Source: Mesoterricola sediminis
GTDB taxonomy: Bacteria; Acidobacteriota; Holophagae; Holophagales; Holophagaceae
Length of the DNA stretch: 64,000 bases
Assembly: GCF_030295425.1 (NCBI RefSeq)
Contig: NZ_AP027081.1
Location: 186,001-250,000, forward strand
Reading direction: 5' to 3'
Shown here: positions 1 to 6,766 of the stretch, piece after piece
Numbering within the stretch: the stretch's first letter is position 1
How the letters are laid out: each line of letters starts with the position of its first letter
Program-made: the position numbers and the translations under genes
Notes under the pieces: generated by a model
Database searches by the model: none
What the model was told of the DNA's origin: nothing
The model's input: only the letters and a program-made list of their open reading frames with translations

Positions 1-443
1 GCTTCCGGGGCGCCGAGCCCATGGACGCGAAGGAGCTCCTCACGATGCCCGTGGACATCCTCGTGCCCGCGGCCACCGAGAACCAGATCACCGAGGACAA
101 CGCCGCCAAGGTCCGGGCCAAGGTCGTGGTGGAGGGCGCCAACGGGCCCACCAGCCCCGAGGCCGACCCGATCCTCCTGGACAACGGCGTCCTCGTCGTG
201 CCCGACATCCTGGCCAACGTGGGCGGCGTCACCGTGAGCTACTTCGAGTGGGTGCAGAACCGCCTGGGCTTCTACTGGCGGGAGCGCGAGGTCAACGAGC
301 GCCTCGTGGAGTACATGACCCACGCCTTCCAGGCCGTGTTCGCCACCACCGACAAGTTCAAGACCAACCCCCGCATCGGCGCCTACATCCTGGCCCTGGA
401 CCGCGTGAGCCAGGCCATGCACGCCCGTGGGTTCTACGCCTAG
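1..443 (+). CDS. gdhA: Glutamate dehydrogenase, C-terminal part (5' end outside window)
   Basis: The frame is open from the window edge and codes for about 146 residues of the NAD(P)-binding domain of a hexameric Glu/Leu/Phe/Val dehydrogenase, which interconverts glutamate with 2-oxoglutarate and ammonia in the cytoplasm. The family signature is clear: VDILVPAATENQIT, then VVEGANGPTSPEAD, then VPDILANVGGVTVSYFEW, and a C-terminal helix ending in HARGFYA. These order and spacings match the last third of bacterial GDH. The coenzyme preference cannot be read from this part. Its stop codon lies inside the start region of the beta-lactamase gene that follows, overlapping by 17 bp. The fragment at the window edge is an artefact of the cut, not a pseudogene. 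Confidence 0.95.
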   Translation, partial: FRGAEPMDAKELLTMPVDILVPAATENQITEDNAAKVRAKVVVEGANGPTSPEADPILLDNGVLVVPDILANVGGVTVSYFEWVQNRLGFYWREREVNERLVEYMTHAFQAVFATTDKFKTNPRIGAYILALDRVSQAMHARGFYA

Positions 444-1296
444 GTCCGTCGCCGCCCTCCTCCTCCTCGCCGCCGCCCTCCCCGGGATGGCCGGCGAGCC
501 GGCGGGAACGGCCCCGCTCCGGGCCGGGCTGGTCCGCCTCGAGCGCCAGCTCCACGGCCGCATCGGCGTGGCCGCGCGGCAAGGCTCCCGTTCCCTCACC
601 TACCGGGGGGACACGCGTTTCGCCACCTGCTCCACCTTCAAGTGGGTGCTGGGCGCCGCCATCCTGGAGGCCGTGGACGCGGGCCGCCTGCGCCTGGACC
701 AGCCGGTGCCCCTCCGGGAGGCCGCCCTCGTGGCCCACAGCCCCGTCACCCGCGCCCGGCTCGCCGAGGGGAGCCTGTCGGTGGCGGACCTGTGCGAGGC
801 CACCCTCACCGTGAGCGACAACGGGGCCGCGAACCTGCTGGAGCCGCTGATCGGCGGACCCGCCGGCCTCCAGGCCTTCGCCCGGCGCCTGGGGGACCGG
901 ATGTTCCGCCGCGACCGCCCGGAACCGGAGCTCAATACGAACCTGCCGGGGGATCCCCGGGACACCACGAGCCCGGCGGCCATGACCGGCCTCCTGGTCC
1001 GGGTGATGACCACGGGCGTCCTGGCCCCGCCCTCCCGGGACCGGCTCCTGGGCTGGATGAAGGCCGCCACCACGGGCGCGGCCCGCATCCGGGCCGGGGT
1101 CCCGGCGGGGTGGACCGTGGCCGACAAGACCGGCACGGGCCTGCGGGGCGCCGCCCATGACGTGGCGGTCCTGATGCCCCCGGACGGCGAGGCGGTCTAC
1201 CTCACCGTCTTCGTGAACGCCCCCCGGGCCACCCCCGCGGAACGGGACGCGGCCATCGCGGAGGCGACGCGGCGGGTCCTGGACGCCCTCCGCTAG
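427..1296 (+). CDS. Class A beta-lactamase
   Basis: A 289-residue exported serine beta-lactamase, which hydrolyses beta-lactams in the periplasm. All catalytic elements are present, and the protein's own numbering happens to coincide almost exactly with Ambler numbering: nucleophile motif STFK at 69-72, SDN at 130-132, the omega-loop E166 in RPEPELN followed by PGDPRDTTSP, and KTG at 234-236. An N-terminal hydrophobic segment (about residues 8-22) serves as a signal peptide. The start is a GTG at 427 inside the 3' end of gdhA; no better start lies before the signal peptide. The overlap suggests co-transcription with gdhA. No LysR-type ampR-like regulator is adjacent. Subfamily and spectrum cannot be decided from sequence alone. 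Codon use resembles the neighbours, so this looks resident rather than recently acquired. Confidence 0.93.
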   Translation: MGSTPRSVAALLLLAAALPGMAGEPAGTAPLRAGLVRLERQLHGRIGVAARQGSRSLTYRGDTRFATCSTFKWVLGAAILEAVDAGRLRLDQPVPLREAALVAHSPVTRARLAEGSLSVADLCEATLTVSDNGAANLLEPLIGGPAGLQAFARRLGDRMFRRDRPEPELNTNLPGDPRDTTSPAAMTGLLVRVMTTGVLAPPSRDRLLGWMKAATTGAARIRAGVPAGWTVADKTGTGLRGAAHDVAVLMPPDGEAVYLTVFVNAPRATPAERDAAIAEATRRVLDALR

Positions 1297-1409
1297 GGTG
1301 GGTTCGTGATCTAGGATAGTAATGGCTAATACCCATCCGTGCCGGAGCATGAGGGAGCTGGAATAGTGAGTCTGTGCTGCAGTGCCTGATGGCGCCGCGC
1401 ATTCGCAGC

Positions 1410-1462
1410 ATCCTATTGGAACGCGGAGGCGCGGAGGATCTCGCTGAGGCTCGCGGAGAAAG
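1410..1462 (+). repeat. Inverted repeat arm A flanking GxxExxY fragment
   Basis: A 53-bp sequence with the core AACGCGGAGGCGCGGAGGAT followed by CTCGC and GAGG. It recurs in inverted orientation at 1717-1769 with about 46 identical positions. The two arms bracket 254 bp that contain a GxxExxY-family gene fragment. The GCGGAGG motif is internally repeated, so each arm can also fold partially on itself. Confidence 0.85.
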
Positions 1463-1464
1463 GA

Positions 1465-1764
1465 TCAAGCCCTTGTATGTATCACCCGCTTGATTCCACC
1501 GTCTTTGAAAGGCCACTGACGGAAATTGAGGAGCAGGCCGACCTCCATTCCGCTGAAACGCAGCTGGGTGTTCAGTTGCGCGAAGTGGGCATCCATCAGT
1601 TTCTCGACCGCCTTAGCCTCCACGGCCACGAGGTCGTCAACCAGCAAATCCAGCCGGTAGGCCCGCTCAACCACAAGCCCCCTCCACTCGATATCCAGGG
1701 GCAGGTTCCAGGAGCGCTTTCCTCCGCGACCCTCTGCGAGATCCTCCGCGCCTCCGCGTTTCAT
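1465..1764 (-). pseudogene. Truncated GxxExxY-family protein
   Basis: A 99-codon frame whose residues from about 20 onward match the C-terminal two thirds of GxxExxY proteins (about 125 residues, function not established, PD-(D/E)XK-like in some analyses). Visible landmarks are LPLDIEWRG, YRLDLLVDDLVAVEAKAVE, then HFAQL, GLLLNF and KDGGIKRVI. The N-terminal part that gives the family its name (GxxExxY near AALEVHRELG) is missing. In its place the first 18 codons are read from the inverted repeat arm B. The remnant is therefore likely an internal deletion derivative rather than a working gene. It sits 20 bp from the end of the adjacent insertion sequence. Confidence 0.75.
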
Positions 1765-1769
1765 AGGAT
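1717..1769 (-). repeat. Inverted repeat arm B flanking GxxExxY fragment
   Basis: Reverse-complement partner of 1410-1462. It overlaps the 5' end of the GxxExxY fragment, so the repeat supplies the apparent first codons of that frame. The arms could form a stem around a 254-bp loop. Confidence 0.85.
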
Positions 1770-1802
1770 CAATGAGGATCCGGAACGCTTGTCACCCTCC
1801 GC

Positions 1803-2336
1803 TCATAGCCTCAGCCAGATCACGATGCAGGCCAAAGCCACCTGGGCTGAGAAACTTCGCGCCGTTTTGTCGAACCTGGTGGCCAGCGCCCTGAACTGTT
1901 TGAGCTTGGCGAACCCATGCTCGATGGCATGGCGGGCCTCGTATAGGTGTGAGACCCAGGCCGCCGGATTCTTGCGCCGGGGATGAGGTGGGATGACGGC
2001 TGTCGCACCCATGGCCTCGATCGCCTTCCTTACCGGGTTCCCATCGTAGGCCCGATCTCCGAACACGTACTCTGCCTGCCAACCGCACAGCAATCCTTCA
2101 GCAGACCGGCTTTCATGGGCTTGCCCCGGAGTGACCAGGAAATCCAAAGGATTACCGTGGGCATCGCAGATCAAATGGATCTTGGTCGAGCATCCACCCC
2201 GAGATCGTCCGAGCGCCTGGTTCCAGAGCCCCCCCTTTTGCCTGCTGAATGTTGATGAGCGCGAAGGATGGTGCCATCCAGCATGACCCACTCCAGGTCG
2301 GCTTCCTTGCGCAGGAACTCCAGGATCCTTTGCCAC
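1803..2336 (-). CDS. IS5/IS427 transposase, ORF B (catalytic part)
   Basis: The -1 frame relative to ORF A. The useful part begins near the slippery run at 2229-2239 and carries the second and third catalytic residues: the Asp in FGDRAYDGN and the Glu in the helix YEARHAIEHGFAKLKQFRA, followed by the usual ATRFDKTARSF. Frame upstream of the slippery site is open only by chance. Joined with ORF A it gives a DDE transposase of about 250 residues, normal for the group, so the enzyme could be active if frameshifting occurs. It stops 17 bp inside the predicted left end. Confidence 0.85.
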   Translation of the reverse strand: MAKDPGVPAQGSRPGVGHAGWHHPSRSSTFSRQKGGLWNQALGRSRGGCSTKIHLICDAHGNPLDFLVTPGQAHESRSAEGLLCGWQAEYVFGDRAYDGNPVRKAIEAMGATAVIPPHPRRKNPAAWVSHLYEARHAIEHGFAKLKQFRALATRFDKTARSFSAQVALACIVIWLRL

Positions 2337-2557
2337 ACGCCGCGCTTGGTCCAGGCCTCAAATCGCGTGTACACGCTTGTCCAAGGTCCAGATTCCTCCG
2401 GCAGGTCCCTCCACGGCGCCCCAGTCCTGTGCCTCCACAGGATCGCCTCCACCATGGGACGGTTGGGGTGACGGGATCGCCCCATCCCTCCACGCTCTGG
2501 CGGAAGGAGCGGTTCAAGCTTTGCCCACATGGCATCGGTCAGGAAACGTCTCGGCAT
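2171..2557 (-). CDS. IS5/IS427 transposase, ORF A (N-terminal part)
   Basis: A 128-codon frame beginning MPRRFLTDAMWAKLEPLLPP, with the DUF4096-like helix-turn-helix region typical of IS427 transposases and then the first catalytic Asp in VMLDGTILRAHQHSAG. Shortly after that Asp the coding strand has A4G7 (complement of 2229-2239). In frame 0 it reads AAA AGG GGG GGC, giving a G GGG GGC heptamer suited to -1 slippage into ORF B. Without slippage the protein ends about 20 residues later and lacks two catalytic residues. Such two-frame control of transposase is known for this subgroup. Confidence 0.87.
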   Translation of the reverse strand: MPRRFLTDAMWAKLEPLLPPERGGMGRSRHPNRPMVEAILWRHRTGAPWRDLPEESGPWTSVYTRFEAWTKRGVWQRILEFLRKEADLEWVMLDGTILRAHQHSAGKRGGSGTRRSDDLGVDARPRSI

Positions 2558-2590
2558 CGTTACCCCAGGAAAATTCGTGGTGTACGAGCC

Positions 2591-2850
2591 TTTACGTATG
2601 AGTACAAGTTAACTATTTATCTAATCTATAGATTCCGAACACAGCCTAGGGAGCGTTTGGGCTTTTTGAACCACGTTCGCGGCGCAACCAAGCAGCGCGA
2701 TGTCGAGCACCCTCCTCTGGATCCACCCTGCTCCGACCCGAACGGGTATTCGCCATCCCTGATTGGACCTTCCGAACACGCCCTAGCCGCCGGTGGTCTC
2801 CCGCCCGCCAACCGCGCCCTCCCACCGGCATCGAACGGTGGAGGTTGCCC
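2591..2850. other. Intergenic stretch with AT-rich palindrome
   Basis: No supported gene. It contains a strikingly AT-rich patch (about 2605-2640) with a perfect 12-bp palindrome AATCTATAGATT at 2623-2634. An imperfect direct repeat of about 18 bp (TTCCGAACAC followed by GCCTAG or CCCTAG) lies at 2633-2650 and 2769-2786. The composition contrast suggests the edge of an insertion or an old recombination scar. Confidence 0.5.
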
Positions 2851-3174
2851 GTGACCATCCAGCCCCTGACCGATCCCCCCCTGCCGCCCAAACCGGGCCC
2901 GCCCCAGGGTCCCCCCCCGGCCGGCGATCCGCCCCTCGTGCCGCCCCCCCATCCGGGACCGGGCGGCGATCCGGGGGCACCGGCGGGGGATCCGCCGGTG
3001 CCCCCCATCGTCGAGGCGCGCCGTCAGAAGACCCGGAGCAGGGCCACGTACCCGTTCACGGAGCGGGCCCCGGGGAGGGTGCTCGCCAGGCCCACCCCCA
3101 GGTCCACCCGCACGGTGGTGAACCAGCCGAATCCGGGCAGGTCGCCGGCGATGCCCAGGCCCGTGAGGGCGTAG
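2851..3174 (+). CDS. Possible small proline-rich protein
   Basis: A 107-codon frame from a GTG at 2851, preceded by GGTGGAGG at good Shine-Dalgarno distance. The first half is extremely proline-rich with recurring GDPP and PP pairs. The second half overlaps the 3' end of the convergent barrel-protein gene by about 150 bp, and a 14-bp perfect hairpin (2973-3005) sits inside the frame. GC-rich DNA readily produces such frames, so this may be spurious. No homology is recognised. The ribosome-binding site is the main support. Confidence 0.25.
   Translation: MTIQPLTDPPLPPKPGPPQGPPPAGDPPLVPPPHPGPGGDPGAPAGDPPVPPIVEARRQKTRSRATYPFTERAPGRVLARPTPRSTRTVVNQPNPGRSPAMPRPVRA
2973..3005 (-). terminator. Hairpin downstream of barrel-protein gene
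   Basis: Perfect 14-bp arms (GGGGGCACCGGCGG and its complement) with a five-base loop, 18 bp beyond the stop codon of the minus-strand gene ending at 3024. There is no clear U-tract, so it is either a weak intrinsic terminator or a 3'-end stabilising stem. Confidence 0.5.
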
Positions 3175-5495
3175 GTCTTCCGGTCATCCAGGGCCCGGGC
3201 CCAGGCCTGGTCCAGGCTCAGGGTGAGCCGGAGGCGGGGGCCGGTGGGCAGGACGAGGCCGGCCTTGGCGTAGGTCACCTGGTCGGAGGTGATGGCGTCG
3301 CTGCGCAGGCCGGCGATGCGCACATCCCCGCCGGTGCCGCCCAGGTCCAGGGACTGGAACCGGTCGAAGCCCTTGCCGCCGAGGTAGCCCGCCTCGCCGT
3401 GCACCCAGGCGCCCTGGCCGACCTTCAGGTCGTAGCCCACGCTGCCCCCCCAGCGCTGGTAGTCCGCGATGGTGTGGCTGAAGGACCAGGGCAGGCCATA
3501 GATCCCCTCCGGTCGGCGGCCTTCCCCATAGAAACCGGCCAAGCGGAAGCCCCGGTGGAGCCAGCTGAGTTCCCCCGTGAGCTGGCGGTTCCAGCCCGAG
3601 GGCGGCAGGATGAAGCCCGGCGTCCAGTGATCGTCCTTCCAGGGCTTGCTGAAGTGCTCGTAGGCCAGGTCCGCGCGCCCCTGGAGCCGGAACCCCGCGC
3701 CCAGGTCGTGGGCCAGGCCCAGGACCAGCCGACCGGACCGGAGCCCCACGCCCTCCCCGTCCACGGGGTGGCCGTTGCGGATGGGCCGCTGGGTGGAGGG
3801 CAGGAGGCTGAACGCCAGGCGCACGCTGGCGTCGAAGCCCGCGAAGGCGTTGGGGATGGTCATCTGCCCCTGGTTGTAGAGGATGGCGGTGAGGGCGCTG
3901 ATCTGGATGCCCTTGCCCCAGGCGTCGTAGTCGAAGTAGGCCAGCCCGCCCAGGGGGATGACGGGCAGGGGCAGGGTCGGATCGATGAGGAGGAGGCCGC
4001 CGACGCCCCGGCCCCAGGAGCGGGGCCGGGCCTCGGTGACCCGGGTGCCATCGGCCTGCTTGTTGAAGTAGCGTACCCCGTCGGGGGTGGCCCGGAGCAT
4101 CGTGCCGTCGGACTTGCGCACGGCCTCGCGGCGTTCGGAGAACCCGCCGCCGTTGAACAGGAAGTTGGAGTAGACGGCGGTGCGACTCACCTGGGCGATG
4201 CGGCCGCCCACCACCCAGCGTTCGAAAGTCTGGGCGCCGGTCTGCGTCCAGAGGCCGGGTTCCGGCTCCCCGTAGGTGAGGATGCGGTCCTCGGACTTGA
4301 TGATGCCCGGCAGGCCGGACCGCCCGGACCGCTCTTCCAGGACCCGGCCGCTGGCCTCGTCCACCCGGAGCGTGCCCGTGTAGAAGAGCGGGTCCCCGTC
4401 GGCGGGGGTGAAGCGGATGAACCGCTGGCCGGGGCCGGCGGGGCCGCCGTCCTCGTAGCGGTAGCGCTCGGTCAGGGTGAGGGCCGCGGGGGCGGCCATG
4501 CTCACCCGGCTTTCCACGATGGGCAGCTGGAGGCCCGCGCCGATCTTGGCGCGCACGCCGTTGAAGAGGACCTCCTTCTGGAGCGTCTCCTCGGGTTCGC
4601 CCGCCGCCCGGAAGGCCCGGAAGCGGAAGCCCAGGTCGGTGCCCGTGCCCTGCTCCGACTGGATGTGGAGGTCCAGGGCCAGGTCCGCCTCGACCGTCTT
4701 CACCCGGAGGCTCTCCCGCAGGCGCTCGGCCCGCACCTTGGCGAGGAGGGCGCCCACATCGTAGGCCTCCCGGGCCGTCACCTGGACCTCGTGCCGGTCC
4801 CGGGGCGGGGCCGCGGCGACCCAGGCCGCGTTCTCGAAGCGCCAGGCCCGGGCCTGCCCCGTGGCGGGATCCCGCAGCAGGAGGGTGCCGAAGCCGCCCT
4901 CCACGTCGCCCTGGGTCCCGGCCTCCTGGGCGAGGCGCGCCGCGGGCGTGCCCGGAGGCGCCACCACCCGGCCGCCGTCCCCCAGCAGTTGGCCCAGGCG
5001 GGGGCCCGGGTCGGAGGGCAGCCACAGGGACCAGGGACGGCCGGGGAAGCCCTCCTGGGCGCGGGCCAGGAGGGGGCCCCAGGCGGCGGGGTCGGGCCCC
5101 AGGTCCGCGGGCAGGAGGGCGCCGCCCTGCACGGCGCCCCAGGCCGCCTCATCGAGGATGGGGGGCGCCTCGGGGTCGAAGGCCAGGTAGAGGACGACGC
5201 CGGGATGGGCGGCCCGGAGCGCCTGGGCGGCCGCGAGGAGGAGGGGGATCCGCCCCTCGCCCCGGGGCAGGAGGATGCGGACCGCGGCCTGGGCCTGGAG
5301 CGGGGCGACCCGCCGGGCCCAGGCGTCCACCCGGGCCTGGACCTGGGCGGGATCCCGGACGTCGGCGGGAACCCACTCGGCCGCCGAGGCATCCCTCAAG
5401 TCCAGAATTCCCGGCACATCCACACCCACACGGAGGGGGGCTTGAGCGGCGAGGGCGCAGCAGGCGGCGATGAAGCATATGGTCCTGGGGGTCAA
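3024..5495 (-). CDS. Outer-membrane beta-barrel protein of unknown function
   Basis: A predicted 823-residue exported protein. A short signal peptide (MTPRTICFIAACCALAAQA) leads into an N-terminal region of about 200 residues of alpha/beta character, then a middle region with extended strands (for example VKTVEADLALDLHIQSEQG) resembling an outer-membrane lipoprotein-sorting type fold. The last 300 or so residues have alternating hydrophobic and polar residues with aromatic girdles, typical of a barrel, and end in LLRVF, a C-terminal Phe expected for BAM-inserted proteins. I do not recognise the family. It is transcribed alone, with a hairpin just after the stop and pilC diverging upstream. 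A surface or porin-like structural role is an inference from the fold only. Confidence 0.8.
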   Translation of the reverse strand: MTPRTICFIAACCALAAQAPLRVGVDVPGILDLRDASAAEWVPADVRDPAQVQARVDAWARRVAPLQAQAAVRILLPRGEGRIPLLLAAAQALRAAHPGVVLYLAFDPEAPPILDEAAWGAVQGGALLPADLGPDPAAWGPLLARAQEGFPGRPWSLWLPSDPGPRLGQLLGDGGRVVAPPGTPAARLAQEAGTQGDVEGGFGTLLLRDPATGQARAWRFENAAWVAAAPPRDRHEVQVTAREAYDVGALLAKVRAERLRESLRVKTVEADLALDLHIQSEQGTGTDLGFRFRAFRAAGEPEETLQKEVLFNGVRAKIGAGLQLPIVESRVSMAAPAALTLTERYRYEDGGPAGPGQRFIRFTPADGDPLFYTGTLRVDEASGRVLEERSGRSGLPGIIKSEDRILTYGEPEPGLWTQTGAQTFERWVVGGRIAQVSRTAVYSNFLFNGGGFSERREAVRKSDGTMLRATPDGVRYFNKQADGTRVTEARPRSWGRGVGGLLLIDPTLPLPVIPLGGLAYFDYDAWGKGIQISALTAILYNQGQMTIPNAFAGFDASVRLAFSLLPSTQRPIRNGHPVDGEGVGLRSGRLVLGLAHDLGAGFRLQGRADLAYEHFSKPWKDDHWTPGFILPPSGWNRQLTGELSWLHRGFRLAGFYGEGRRPEGIYGLPWSFSHTIADYQRWGGSVGYDLKVGQGAWVHGEAGYLGGKGFDRFQSLDLGGTGGDVRIAGLRSDAITSDQVTYAKAGLVLPTGPRLRLTLSLDQAWARALDDRKTYALTGLGIAGDLPGFGWFTTVRVDLGVGLASTLPGARSVNGYVALLRVF

Positions 5496-5578
5496 GGGGC
5501 CTCCGGGGTGCGGTCAGCCGCCAGTGTAGCGTTTCCGGCGCCGGCCCATGTGAGGCTATCCTTGGTTCAGAGCTGCCC

Positions 5579-6766
5579 ATGCGATTCACTGTGAAGTTCA
5601 CAACCTCCGCCGGCGAGATCCTCATCCGGGATTTCGAAGGGGCGAATCCGGACGATGTGAGGGCCCGCGTGCTCGCGGAGGGGAACTTCCCCATGGAGGT
5701 GCGGCGCAGCCTCGGGGCCTTCCGCCGGCAGAAGGAGCTGGGGGCCGACACCCTCATCCTCTTCAACCAGGAGCTCCTCGCGCTGCTCAAGGCCGGCATT
5801 CCCCTCCTCCAGTCCCTGGAACTCCTCGTGGGCCACGGCAAGGACCCCCTCCTTCGGCGGTCCCTGGAGCGGGTGGTCGAGCTGCTGCGGGAGGGCATGT
5901 CCTTCTCGGAGGCCATGGAGCAGGTGGGCACCTTCCCGGCCGTGTACCGGGCCAACGTGGTCGCCGGTGAACGCAGCGGCACCCTGCCGGACGTGATCGC
6001 GCGCTGGCTGGCATTCCAGGCCTTCGCCCAGACCAGCCGCCGCCGCATCGTGGAGGCCCTCTTCTACCCGGCCTTCCTCATCGTGGTCCTCATCATCGCC
6101 CTGGGCGTGATCTTCAACATCGTGCTGCCCCGCTTCGCCGAGATCTACAACGGCAGCGGCATCGAGATGCCCCGGATCACCCAGGCCCTGCTGGACACCG
6201 GGAACTTCGTGCGCCGCACCTGGTACTTCCAGGTGGCCGGCCTGGTGGGCGCGGTCGTGGCCCTCCGGTGGATGCTGACCACCGAGTCCGGCAAGCGCCA
6301 GTGGGAGCGCATGATCCTGGCCCTGCCCCGGCTCGGGGTCCTCTACCGCATGTACCATTCCTCGGTGTTCACCCGCACCCTCGGGGTGCTCCTCTCCGGC
6401 GGCATGCCGGTCCTCCAGGCCCTGGAGGTGATCCAGCGCACCACGCCCAGCGAGCGCATGCGCACCCGCCTGCACAACGTGGTGGACCTGGTCCGGGCCG
6501 GCACCTCCCTGCACCTGTCCCTGGAGCAGTCCAAGCTCCTGGACCCCCTGGCCGTGGAGATGACCCGGGTGGGCGAGCAGTCCAGCGCCTTGCCGGACAT
6601 GCTCAACCACGTGTCCGACTTCTTCGACCAGGAGGTGGAGAAGGCCACGACGGCGGTCACCTCCCTGATCGGGCCGGTCCTCATCCTCTTCATGGGCGTC
6701 ACGGTGCTGGGCCTGCTCCTGGCCGTCTACATTCCGCTCTTCACCGCCGGCTCCACGGTCCGCTGA
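5579..6766 (+). CDS. pilC: Type IV pilus / type II secretion inner-membrane platform protein PilC
   Basis: A 395-residue GspF/PilC family protein that forms the inner-membrane platform engaged by the pilus ATPases. It has the two tandem T2SSF domains: the first around residues 55-180 (ALLKAGIPLLQSLELL, then ERSGTLPDVI), the second around 260-385 (GVLLSGGMPVLQALEVI, then GEQSSALPDML). Three hydrophobic segments fall near residues 165-190, 220-240 and 365-390, as usual. Length is normal. No pilB, pilT or pilin gene is next to it, so it is an orphan in this window. Its stop codon directly abuts that of the convergent EnvC-like gene (6764-6766 against 6767-6769). Confidence 0.93.
   Translation: MRFTVKFTTSAGEILIRDFEGANPDDVRARVLAEGNFPMEVRRSLGAFRRQKELGADTLILFNQELLALLKAGIPLLQSLELLVGHGKDPLLRRSLERVVELLREGMSFSEAMEQVGTFPAVYRANVVAGERSGTLPDVIARWLAFQAFAQTSRRRIVEALFYPAFLIVVLIIALGVIFNIVLPRFAEIYNGSGIEMPRITQALLDTGNFVRRTWYFQVAGLVGAVVALRWMLTTESGKRQWERMILALPRLGVLYRMYHSSVFTRTLGVLLSGGMPVLQALEVIQRTTPSERMRTRLHNVVDLVRAGTSLHLSLEQSKLLDPLAVEMTRVGEQSSALPDMLNHVSDFFDQEVEKATTAVTSLIGPVLILFMGVTVLGLLLAVYIPLFTAGSTVR

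Larger units (their letters stand above)
1786..2590 (-). mobile_element. IS5-family (IS427-like) insertion sequence
   Basis: About 0.8 kb carrying a DDE transposase split over two overlapping frames on the minus strand, the arrangement typical of the IS427 subgroup of IS5. Probable ends are short imperfect terminal repeats, GCTTGTCACC at 1787-1796 and the complement of GGTGTACGAGC at 2579-2589, which agree apart from one substitution and one extra base. I see no convincing target duplication. Downstream of the right end the sequence turns locally AT-rich, unlike the surrounding DNA. Boundaries are uncertain by several bases. Confidence 0.75.

Noticed and set aside
1477-1986. A 169-codon plus-strand frame over the GxxExxY fragment and IS end
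   Set aside because: It is antisense to recognised GxxExxY and transposase sequence.
2793-5594. A 933-codon open frame on the plus strand
   Set aside because: It is the antisense shadow of the barrel-protein gene; the composition (long Gly/Ala/Pro runs) and lack of any motif show it is a GC artefact.
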